Position numbers and translations under genes: made by a program | Notes under the pieces: generated by a model | The model's database searches: none | What the model was told of the DNA's origin: nothing | What the model saw: the letters and a program-made list of their open reading frames with translations, nothing else | Assembly (NCBI RefSeq): GCF_041260155.1 | Contig: NC_091943.1 | Span: 19,095,783-19,159,782, forward strand | Direction: 5' to 3' | DNA from: Ptychodera flava | Lineage: Eukaryota; Hemichordata; Enteropneusta; Ptychoderidae | DNA: 64,000 bases | In this document: positions 12,701 through 21,778 of the stretch, in pieces | How positions within the stretch are numbered: the stretch's first letter is position 1 | Layout: every line of letters starts with the position of its first letter

Positions 12701-15117
12701 GGAGTCAACCGAGGATGAATTCTTCTCTGCAATGTCTTTGACAGATGACTTTGGTACCGCGGATGATAAATTTGATGTTGATACGTACGTGAGGAGCATG
12801 GACAAAAGATCTATCAACAAGCAGGTGACCACAAGTGAAGACTATGTTGTGACCCTCAGCAAGGTGGTGGTTCAAAATGTGATGGCTGGGGCGATAATAA
12901 AGTACACACGAGAACTGAGAGATGGTGGTAAGAAAACCGTTACCCCTACTGTTAAGACTGTGCAGAAGAGAGTGGAAACTGCCAAAGACAGACAGAGATT
13001 TTCACTGAACGCCAACTGGAATAACAGCGCTATTGTAACAAGAGATACTGGTCGTTCCCGACTGCAATCCAAGCAAGGTAAGGGTTACATGTAACACTTT
13101 GACACAGAAGATCAACATACAGGACAAATTCGTCATTTACATGTTCCAGAGGTATGAACATTTCTACGTCAAACATCCTGATGTTTTTGTAATCGTCAAA
13201 GATAGTAAACCTGGAGTGTCTGAGGTATCCAGATTTTTAGCGTGGAGAGCTGTACCTCGTGTACAAGCAGTGTTCTAAATTTACATTAAAGTTGACAATC
13301 TACATTTGACGTTTAGTTCACTTATATATGATTACTCTCGCGCTTATCGACGGTTGTCTAGTTTCCTAAGATTCTCTTTCGATGTCATTAATAATGTTTT
13401 GGTTTTTTTTGGTCGGATGTGAACAACATTCCCGGGTTATCAATTTCAAGAGCATGCAAATTAAGTTACTTTGTGAAAGCGGGTCGGATGATTTAATTCT
13501 TTCTACTCACTTTTACGAAAAAGCAGGCCCTCAGCTTTGCCACGCATTGGAATAAAATAAATAAAATGTGTGCGACTTCTACATTACATAGCAACCCCGG
13601 GATAGCACCTTAAGATTTTAAAACATCACATCTAGATCTGATTTGAAAGAAATACAATAAAATCCAGCAGGTGTTTAGCAAAGTAAAGCTTATTACAGGG
13701 CATGATTTATTATGGTAAAATGTTAGGTATTTTTTTTTAATTATACGTCACACTGTAATTGCATTTTATCCATGGTTAATGTTTCACATTTTTATACTTT
13801 TTCCTAATCGTCGGTCTAGGAGAAAGAGAACCAGTGTGCCCTCCACCCTTCGCGCCAAATGTAGATGAATTAGTGGATCAAGGAACGACTGATGATATCT
13901 ATTATCGCCCCAAGCTGTTCGGCCATGTCACGGAGACCAATATACCGTTCTCGAAGAAAGACCTTGACGTCCTAACCCAAAAGCGTACAGATGCTGGCCG
14001 CCGATACGATAGAGTCGCCAGCGGCGTTGACGGGGCAACACAGACACAGCCGAAGTTCAAAGTCACGCCGAGGGTCATGAGAGACCAGAGTGGAAAGATA
14101 GTGGACGGTTATTACGACGCACTCATGGTGCAGTTTTGCAAAATCTATGCTGTCAATATAATCACCAGTGCTCAGCTCCAGTACGCGGCTGAAATTACTC
14201 AAGCCTTGGAGGAGTCTGAATTGGCTAGGATGAATGAAAGGGCCAAACGTGAGACCGCCTACTTCGTGAAGGACAAGATACAATATTACGAATCACAGGC
14301 TACTACCAGCGATAAAATTACTGAGGACAATTACAAATATCAGAAGAAGACTGGTATTGTCGCTGAGAGAGTCCCACAGCCAAAGAGAACGGAGGACAAG
14401 TCTGTGAATACCGGACAGCAGTGGGAGTTGGCAGAAGGTAGTGTTGCCGCTCATGAAAAGGAGCACGACAGGAGAGATGCCACAACACAGACAAAGGTTA
14501 GAAGCGTCGGTCCAAGACACAGAGGCTGGTTCACCAGCAATCGGGAAGCAGAAACAAGAACACGGGAGAAGAGGGGTCAAGATCTTGCCAAGAAGAAGAA
14601 GAAGAAGGCAGCGAAGAAGGAAAAGAGTAAACAAGGTTTCATTCTCTTTTCGTTAGGATCGAAGAAGACAGATACGAGAAAGAAATTACAGAAGATTGAA
14701 GATAACATTAAAGTGTACGAGAAAATGTTAAAAAAGGAACGAAAACTCCACGCCACAGCAATGCCCAGTCTAAATCTTCCGAAGGAACAGACAAAGCTGA
14801 AGAGGGACAGAAATTAGTCAGAAAAAACGGAGGAAAAGAAAATATAAAAATGCATGAAAATCTACTCAAAAAAGAGAAAGCCGCTTTAGAAAAGTTACAA
14901 AAGAGGGATTCGACCGAGCGCCGTAACAAAAGGAAGCTTGAATCAGCTGAGAAAAGAACGTCTCCGGCTGGAAGAGACTCTAGTCGTCAGCGGGCAACCG
15001 GTAACAGTGAGGGCAGGCAAAAAGCCAGGAGAGGTGACTCTTAAATTAATTAATCTACCGGAAAGAGTGGCGAATCATCAGTTTCAAAAAATAAGAATCG
15101 TAAATGTACAAAGCTAG
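3739..15117 (+). CDS. Large repetitive scaffold protein, candidate multivalent PKA-anchoring (AKAP-like) protein
   Basis: I do not recognise this gene. The model is exon 1 at 3725-3755 (ATG 3739 in the context ggcATGGcc, donor GTATGG), a giant exon at 5865-13077, and exon 3 at 13820-15117. Both introns join in phase, which supports the start chosen. About 2,800 codons: a Gly/Thr-rich head, a coiled coil (about 5,940-6,200), then a disordered, highly charged body with 15 copies of a PPP-[FY]-x-P module. Interspersed are five short hydrophobic helices matching the PKA regulatory-subunit docking pattern. An acidic stretch of Asp/Tyr/Glu lies near 10,840-10,890. The tail from about 14,580 is Lys-rich coiled coil, then a less charged stretch of about 45 residues. 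The frame breaks by one base near 6530, 7220-7330, 8008, 9540, 9807, 10225, 10950, 11174, 11452, 12389, 12665, 14812 and 14945. Frames on both sides stay open and repeat-like, so these look like sequence errors. A signalling scaffold role is inference from the helices. Confidence 0.72.
5938..6200 (+). other. Predicted coiled coil near the N-terminus of the scaffold protein
   Basis: From the MTLNEYLK start of the segment through the EIKKIKSFL end, Leu/Ile/Met recur at heptad-like spacing between acidic and basic residues (for example the LSELREELDSLKHTV stretch). There is no proline apart from one SPST. This suggests a self-association region ahead of the PPP modules. No specific family was recognised. 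Confidence 0.55.
7631..7711 (+). other. Anchoring-helix copy 1
   Basis: This encodes an amphipathic helix ending in TTNAQLQYVNEL. Small and branched hydrophobic residues fall at the i, i+3/i+4, i+7/i+8 and i+11 positions expected of PKA-RII docking helices. It is the most divergent of the five copies, with Thr at one hydrophobic position. It lies between PPP modules 3 and 4. Confidence 0.55.
8325..10035 (+). repeat. Higher-order tandem repeat of about 780 bp
   Basis: The WVEDASMPW segment occurs at 8325, 9102 and 9883, that is, 777 and 781 bases apart. One unit holds this Trp motif, PPP module type A (DALIQPDDFDDV), a SGRE stretch, PPP module type B (KPPPHTPDLTQF), a KTLKxKGD stretch, a WVEDPSxPWHF motif and a KxGYxFD stretch. 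Two full units plus the start of a third are present, so this part of the protein grew by recent tandem duplication. The second unit would be 783 bases (261 codons) if two missing bases, near 9540 and 9807, were counted. Confidence 0.9.
10605..10685 (+). other. Anchoring-helix copy 2 (best match to the AKAP pattern)
   Basis: This encodes VAKIIVVNALTSAQLQY. It fits the pattern A-x-x-[IL]-V-x-x-A-[IL]-x-x-A and shares the core K-x-[IL]-V-x-N-A-x-x-x-A-x-x-Q-Y with the RII-binding helix of human AKAP7 as I recall it. The helix is flanked by acidic, disordered sequence. Docking to a PKA regulatory subunit, or to an RII-like domain of ROPN1/CABYR type, is inferred from the pattern only. Confidence 0.65.
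11904..11985 (+). other. Anchoring-helix copy 3
   Basis: This encodes CRVYVAHVISGAQLQYANE, with hydrophobic residues at the docking positions and the shared GAQLQYAxE ending. It is preceded by a predicted helix start, TVSLVRDY. Confidence 0.58.
12837..12920 (+). other. Anchoring-helix copy 4
   Basis: This encodes LSKVVVQNVMAGAIIKYTRE. Its LSK-x-[LV]-V-[EQ]-N register is close to the RII-binding helix of AKAP7 as I recall it. It differs from the other copies by GAIIKY in place of SAQLQY. Confidence 0.62.
13078..13819 (+). other. Phase-1 intron of the scaffold gene
   Basis: The donor CAAG|GTAAGG follows codon SKQ and the acceptor CGGTCTAG|GA precedes GEREPVCPPPF. Joining the two gives one Gly codon and keeps the frame. 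The sequence is AT-rich with no other feature. This is one of only two introns in about 8.5 kb of coding sequence. Confidence 0.85.
14118..14200 (+). other. Anchoring-helix copy 5
   Basis: This encodes FCKIYAVNIITSAQLQYAAE, in exon 3 of the scaffold gene and followed by a long Glu/Lys/Arg helix. It shares the TSAQLQY ending with copy 2 and has hydrophobic residues at all expected docking positions. Confidence 0.6.
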
Positions 15118-16892
15118 GGAAAGAAACTTTGAAATGGATAGAAAGAAAAAATGTACAAAAATCCCCAAACAATTAATTATCCGTACTTCCAAACAGATCA
15201 TTTTCACCACCAGATCATCATCATTATTAATTTGTTTACCATAAAGAAAGACAACATCTGTCGGTGATTTGGATATGTTATAGTGGCAACTACAAACTCA
15301 AAAGCATGCAGATTTTATTTCAGTCCTTCATTATTGCCGTTTCAATTATTCGAGGGGAACATTGTTGACCATAATCGAAGTTTGACATTTTTTCACAAAT
15401 ATCTAGACAATTGCTATGAGCAATGGCCACTTTTTTACAGCGATTTGACGTGTAACTAGATAAAAGGCGAAGCTTGTGAATTAAAGCGATGTTTATAGAG
15501 AGTATCGCAAAGTTTCCGATGTGTAATTATTTCTGGCGACGGTTGTTTTAAATTATCACAGAAAATATCAGGCATTTTAGTGAAACACTTTAGATTAGGA
15601 GTTTTGTATCAAGTCACCTGCCTGTCCTCTTTTTATGAGTGCTCAAACCCTTAGCACATGTTCCCAGTGTAAAATTGTTGACAACAACCATAACAATTAG
15701 TACTTAGTGGCTGTAACTTTTGATGATTATTTTTACTAGAATTTCTGGTGTTCTCCCAAAGTGTGTTGAGATAAGCAGCCTTCAATTTGTCAGTTGTGTT
15801 GATAAACTGCACTGTTGTTGTTGACAAGTGAATTCTGATCTGCCCTAGTATTCAAATGTAAATAATAACAGAGTATTTTAGACCCCACCCCAGGGGACTG
15901 ACTTCTGTGCCCTGTGGTAACAATGAGTCAAAATATGCAATTAACCTTTTCATTTTATTGTTTTTGTATTTAATTGTAACAATACTCTTGGTGTATATTA
16001 AGATTAAGCCTTGAAATATCAAAAGATGACTTCCTGTGTTGTACGGAAAAATGAAGCATCGACAACTTTTTTATTTTTTCAAAAAAAATCGCAGTCTTTT
16101 CTGAATTTTTCAAGCAAAATGGCAATATTAAAGTTTTTCTTTTCTTGCTTTTCGATCTACACGTCAATGGGGCAGAGTTGAAATTACACCATCCGAGGTA
16201 GTCCACCATCTGGACACTTCTTCAAAACTTGGAAATCAACTCCGAGTCCTTTGAAGGGCGCCACCACAGCGCAATATGTTGTCATAAAGGATATACATAC
16301 CTGTAGCTGCATGCTTAGAAGAGAGTCTTTGCTGTCTTTATACATGATATTTAAAATTCCATGATTGATCTATGTTTTCTCCCATCAAGGTATCATTTAT
16401 ATCTATGGTCGGGTGTACTTTCATAGGAATTTTTCGGTACTGGCACAGGATGACTCCACTGCTTTGATAAGCTTATAGTATGCCTTGGGAGATGGTGATT
16501 TTCTTCAGTTTGTCTGTCGCCAAATCACGCTATGGCCCTTGCCGTATATACTTTATATTGCGTTCGTTTTTATGAATATGGCATTCATATCATCAAAACT
16601 ACAATTTTTCTGTTTTGCTTAGTGTACTTTTAGCAAATTTGCAAAATGTCTGACAGACTGCAAATCGTTTTTGATACATACCATTCTCCTCGTATGCATA
16701 GTCCATTACATACACCAAATATGAAATATTTTGATACACACAAACCATCCATCTCTGCATATCATTTCAAAGGAGAATGTTAAAACCTGTCACCTACCAA
16801 TCCTTGCTGCTCAATTAGTTGTAGCAATTAAAATGAAACATTATCATTCCAACCAAATAACTTGATAAGACCTGTTAATGACAATCAATATG

Positions 16893-17226
16893 TTTAAAGG
16901 AATAGTGCTGTAACTTTTGATGCCTTTTTGAATATTTGTTTGTTTTCATGTTAAGCAGTTTCCTGTTTTACTCCCCAAGGCATGTTGTCATACACAGTAT
17001 TCAGTTTGGTAGACCCAGTCTGTACGTGTGTAAACTGAATGGATATGTTATTAAGTGAATACTGGTGTGGACTAGTACACAGTGCATTTTACACCTACAA
17101 ATGCTGTGTTGACAAACTGAATAGTTGGGTTTTGAACATGTTTGGGGAGTAGAACAAGACCTTACCATTGACACGGAGACTAAAAATGGTGAGAAAAATC
17201 ACAGATTACAGCTGCTGGTCCTTTAA
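16893..17226. mobile_element. TTAA-flanked inverted-repeat element, TTAAAGG family
   Basis: The left end TTAAAGGAATAGTGCTGTAA pairs with the right end ACAGCTGCTGGTCCTTTAA. Internally, CTCCCCAAGGCATGTTGTCA pairs with a reverse copy containing CATGTTTGGGGAG. TTAA at both ends fits a duplicated TTAA target (piggyBac or Kolobok type). There is no coding capacity. Relatives lie at 29653-30008 and, truncated, at 24225-24358. Confidence 0.7.
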
Positions 17227-17302
17227 TATTAGATTCCTCAGTGCTGGGTAATTGTCTCAGACCACTGCCTTGATGTCTGAGATACAATGAATCAAAAAGT
17301 GC

Positions 17303-17650
17303 AAGGTAGAACGTGCCTAGGGGACAGATATTCGGACACTCAAAATTCTACAATTCTTTTCTGATCTACCACTTGTGGGAGCTCATTTTAAAGCTCTTGG
17401 AGAAAGGAAAACTTTCACCATCTTACTTTTTTTAAAAATTCAAAATTTAATTTTTCCCCACAGAATTAACACAGAAATGGCGGCCATTTTGAATTTCGAT
17501 TATCGCAAAATGGTGGGTAATTTGTTTCGCTAGTTCCAAACTTTGCATGGTGAGCCCTGATTTTATTGTTGATTGATAATAGAATGGTTGAAAGCTTCAT
17601 TTGGGGAAAGTTTGAGCTTTCTCTTTGGAGGCACATACTACCTTAATGGG
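17303..17650. mobile_element. AAGGTAGAATGC-family inverted-repeat element, copy A
   Basis: This roughly 345-base element starts AAGGTAGAACGTGCC and ends ACATACTACCTTAA. It shares an internal ATGGCGGCCATTTTGAAT segment and a TCAGATTCCG-type end with copies at 23025, 48796, 55352, 58353 and 58865. It has no open frame of its own. Confidence 0.7.
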
Positions 17651-20600
17651 TCCTCATAAATAGACAGGAAGAAACACACACCACCAAGGAAGGAAGTCAA
17701 GACAGATACTGTAGATCAGCAGGACAACACCTACTTATCCACAGCCTTTCACACTTCAAAACTACTGTTGTATTTATGTACAAAAAATGAAGTCTTTTAT
17801 TCTACAATCAAGATATACAGTTTAGTACATGCACAGCGCTGTGACTGTGGCACACTAAATGAAAAAAATCTAAGCTTGAGAGTGAGAAAAATAGCATCTC
17901 AGTGAAAAATGCAAATGTATATATGGTATGTAAACCATGGGAGAAAGATAATGTTCAACATAACTGTGAGTTCATACAAGTGCTGTGTACACAAGTGATA
18001 GAATGTAAACAGTACCCTTGTGACCTGTAACTCTCTAATGAAATTGTTTCCAACCTTTTTGCACCATGCTTTGGTCTAATCTCATTGTCATCTGTGACAG
18101 TGTTGGACCCTGCACAGGGAAATAGGGTGAAATGGTCTGTGAGTTATGTTGGTACCTCGGAATGTCAGAGACCCGGTGGCAAAGGGACTGACAACTGCAG
18201 CAAACATCAAAGAAAACATCAACATTCTATGTGTAACCTCTGCTGGAATAATAATCCATGTAATCCCATTGTTTTATTTTGTTTTTTTTTGCACTAGCAA
18301 GTTGTAGTTCACAAAAGCATCATCCATCACAGAATAAAAATGTCTGGCTAACTTTGGGTCCCCATTCCATCATAGAAGTCATAAAATTACATAAAGTTTG
18401 CATGTAAGACAATCTTAAGCATGATGAAAAATATAGTTTCAGCTTATTTACCTACGGTAAACATAAAATACCCAGTGTTTGTCTGTACAAGACAGGCCTG
18501 ACAGAGCCCGCACATTGATGTTTTTACGTGTAAAATGTCACCTTCCAGAGTCTTTTGTCAAATGCACATGACAGAAATTCAATTCGGAGACCTATCTGTA
18601 ATGCACTGACAGATATGGGGCAGCCCTAGCTATGTATGAGTTAATGTGAAGGTACAGTGTTCACTCTTGAGATATAAAAGAAAATGCATATAAAGTGGTA
18701 AAACAGAATGCTGCCTTGATTTACACCAATTATATTTCACTAACACTGAGGTGGTGTTGAACACTATGACAGAGGAACTTGGTAAACGATACATTCACTG
18801 CTGATAAACAATTGATTCAAAACTTTTCTGCAACCACAAAACACATCATTTTTTAATGAATCTTACTGAGTACGGTGTATAGCCAATCTTGTTATGGACA
18901 ATGAAAACTACTCATTGACACTAACAAACAATGACTCAGCAACATTTTAACATGCTTTTTATGTGTTGACAATGTGTACGTGTAAAAAAAATCAAGCACA
19001 TGCGTACTGAACATGTGTGACCAATGTATTGTGTCATATGTCTTTATATTCATTCTATTCCTCAACATTGTTTTGAAGAGTGTAAAACTAGGAATGAGCC
19101 TCACTTATTGAACGGAAGTCAACCTTTCAATTCCAATTCTCGCTACCTTAAATAGATTTTGTCTTGTTCGAGTGGGGCAAACTATATGATATCGAAATGC
19201 ATTGTGGGTAAAAAGCAAAAGTTTGAGATGGTGATCTCATAAATACTTTTAACACAAATGTAATTGCTGTCATGGCAAGAGTTCTGTTTGTTTTTGAGTT
19301 GGCTATCTTTTTAGGCATTTCTGCCATTAACTTCTGTGCAACCCACAACTTTAATTTTGCTTCAGCAATCTTAGGTGTTTTACATGTAGAAATCTGCCAT
19401 ATTGACATCCAGTTCATCTGAGACTTTTATGACTAACTTAAGTGGTAAAATCGTATTTAAGGTATCGGGGTCTGGACAGTGAAAAATGACAAAAATTCAT
19501 GTATTTTGCAATACAGAGATACAGCACCATTTGCCAAGTCAGAACCTCCAATACTAGTACTAGCCAAGGCAAGACAAATTCAACATTGAAGATCTATGCT
19601 CTCATCTGTAATCCAAGTGATCAGAACCTTACATATAGCAGTGTAAATCTAACAACAACCTGTTCCACAGCCTCGTGACTATTCTTAAAAAGTTTTCAAA
19701 TTTTCGCTTCCAGAAAAGGTTTTCTCTTAACTATAACTCTCTACAAAGTTGTGTGACGTATTTTCTCACTAAAGTACGAAATGCACCTTTCAATTGCTCC
19801 ACGTCATGATTGGCTTTTTTCATTGTGTTGTCTGCATGAGAAATTCCTTGAAGACTGCTTGTGATCATACAGTTTTGCATTATGAGGTATATGTTGTAAA
19901 GAACAAAGTATTGCATGGAAAGTATCATGTGAATCTTACATGTTTTTTTTGTTTTTCTTGTAAAAGAAAGATAAAGTACTAAAACACAACTCATCTATTA
20001 ACCCTTTCACTAAATGGTTTGGCTCAAACACATTGTCATCAAAGGGGAGAGTTGATCTATTCACGATGTATAGGGTGAACAGGTAAAGACTGACTACTAT
20101 ATGTATTGCCATGTGAAATGCAATACCTAAAGATGAAAAGATAGTAAATAATAGTTGATTTTGGGGGTTTTTTGCACAAAAAGAAGACAGTAAAGATTTT
20201 CTTACTTTCTTGAACTTATTTATACAAAAGCGTTAAGTTGATATGAGTTCGTTCAAAATATCAAACAAGTCGAATCAGTACAAAATATATTGTAATGACT
20301 TCTACCTGTGTTTGTACATTTTAAATGTATCGCCAATTTCACACTGGGGAATGTAAGTTTCAATTACACTACAGAGAGTGCCCAGTTTCCATTATTATCT
20401 TTGCAATGAAAGATGCTTTTTCCCCCATAGTCTGTAAAGTACATGTATAATCACTAGCATTGAAGATACAATACCTGGTCTATTCCATGGTGAAACAATG
20501 GGATCAAACCAAAATATGACAATCATTTGCAAACCCAACAAACCTTGTCTTGCAGTAGAGTGTGACTAGGGTAGGTTTATTTTGGAATTTCAAATGTTTG

Positions 20601-21778
20601 AAATACTTTTCTAGTCTGTAGTCTGCTTCTTTTGAGGACTTACTTTGAAGTCTATAAAGTAAATGAAGTTTTGCTGTCTTGTTTTTTGAAACATTTGGTT
20701 TTTCCCCCATAGAATTAACCTTGACTATAGTGGCAAAATAGAATTTTAAAATATTTGCACAGCGACCTTAGAATTTTATTCTTTATTATGAAAAAAGGAT
20801 AGCTTCAAGTTTTCTTGAGGAAAGTTTGAACTAGTGTCCAAAACCTTTTTGTTTTTAGACATATATTTACCTTAAGTAGGGTGCAATGATAAAGCAATTG
20901 AATAGTGAGTAAAATCTGTGTGCTCAAGACTGGCACATCCCTATATTCCTGGTGAATAAAACAATGCTGATTACAAAATATATCTTGTCCATGTCAAAAA
21001 TATTTCTGCTCGTGCACCATTATCTCCACTAATTCTTTTTCAGGAAAATAATGTTGGCTTACTTAACGGGAATAAATGCGATTTTAAATGCTGATGTGTA
21101 TTCACTGAATGACACATGGTATTGAGTGAATTCAGTACGTATGTACACTTATACTACAGTGATATGCAGGAATAGTAGAGTAAAACCCGTCGGCTTTGTT
21201 TACACCAGACTAGCAGATGTGCTTGATGTTGAGGCAAAATATGGAGTAATTTTTCCTCAAAATCTTGTCACTATTTCATGATTTTATATATATACATAAA
21301 CTGTATGGCCAAAAAGACTGCATTGTTGCTAAGAAATGTAAAGTTATGTCCAATATTCTGCATATGTACATTACTGGAAACATATTCAAAAATAATTCAG
21401 ATGTGTTGAAAGACTCATTGGATCATGCTTGCTCTCTCTATGCTAAAAAGAATTTCATTGTCAAAGTGTTGACTTGATACAACACTTGTTTTTGAAAAAA
21501 AAAATGAAATCATCATAATGCTAATCACTCTGAAACAGAGATACAACTGCGTTTGAGGTCTCTGAATTTCATTGAAATAAACAAAACTACTCAAAAATCA
21601 AGGTATCGAGATCAGAATTCAAAGCAAATCATCTAAAATCAAAGATAATAAAATCACTTTTTACGAAGAAGAAAAAACATTTTTGAGTGCGACAGTAAAA
21701 TGTTGCGTACTGTTGTAGATAATCTCAATTAGCGTAAAGGAGTGCATGGTACTTCTCACTTGGAACCCCATGGCAGCA

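Larger units (their letters stand above)
6606..13945 (+). repeat. Fifteen copies of a PPP-[FY]-x-P module
   Basis: Copies begin at about 6606, 6888, 7348, 7853, 8373, 8652, 9150, 9426, 9931, 10311, 11048, 11430, 12083, 12380 and 13840. Each is about 35 residues: PPP-[FYH]-x-P-[DN]-[LM], two variable residues, a hydrophobic pair, an acidic patch DDxD, then F-[TS]-P-[KN]-[ML]-[YF]-x-K-[VA]-[TS]-K-x-Y. Copy 3 has lost the PPP and keeps YAPNL. Copies 12 and 14 are each split by a one-base frame break, but both halves match the consensus. Spacing varies from 0.25 to 1.4 kb. A proline-rich start, acidic middle and basic-aromatic end suggest a short linear binding site used many times. The partner is unknown. 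Confidence 0.88.
15118..21778. other. Intergenic region between two convergent genes, rich in element remnants
   Basis: The scaffold gene (+) ends at 15117 and TBC1D13 (-) ends at 21779, so this 6.7 kb separates convergent 3' ends. I find no conserved coding frame. It holds inverted-repeat elements at 16893-17226 and 17303-17650, a short TTAACCCTTTCAC element near 19997-20091, an old fragment near 15705-15850, and degenerate copies near 19150-19470 and 20540-20880. The open frames of 60-90 codons here are T- or A-rich with no family resemblance. Confidence 0.6.

Noticed and set aside
6285..14634. Many minus-strand and third-frame open frames of 60-140 codons across the scaffold gene
   Set aside because: They are shadows of the repetitive coding strand. 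They have no recognisable domains and their pattern follows the sense repeats.
3739..15117. Interpretation of the scaffold gene as a pseudogene because of many frame changes
   Set aside because: The same density of one-base breaks occurs in TBC1D13 and ZER1, open frame and repeat consensus resume after each break, and splice sites are intact. Sequence error is the simpler explanation.
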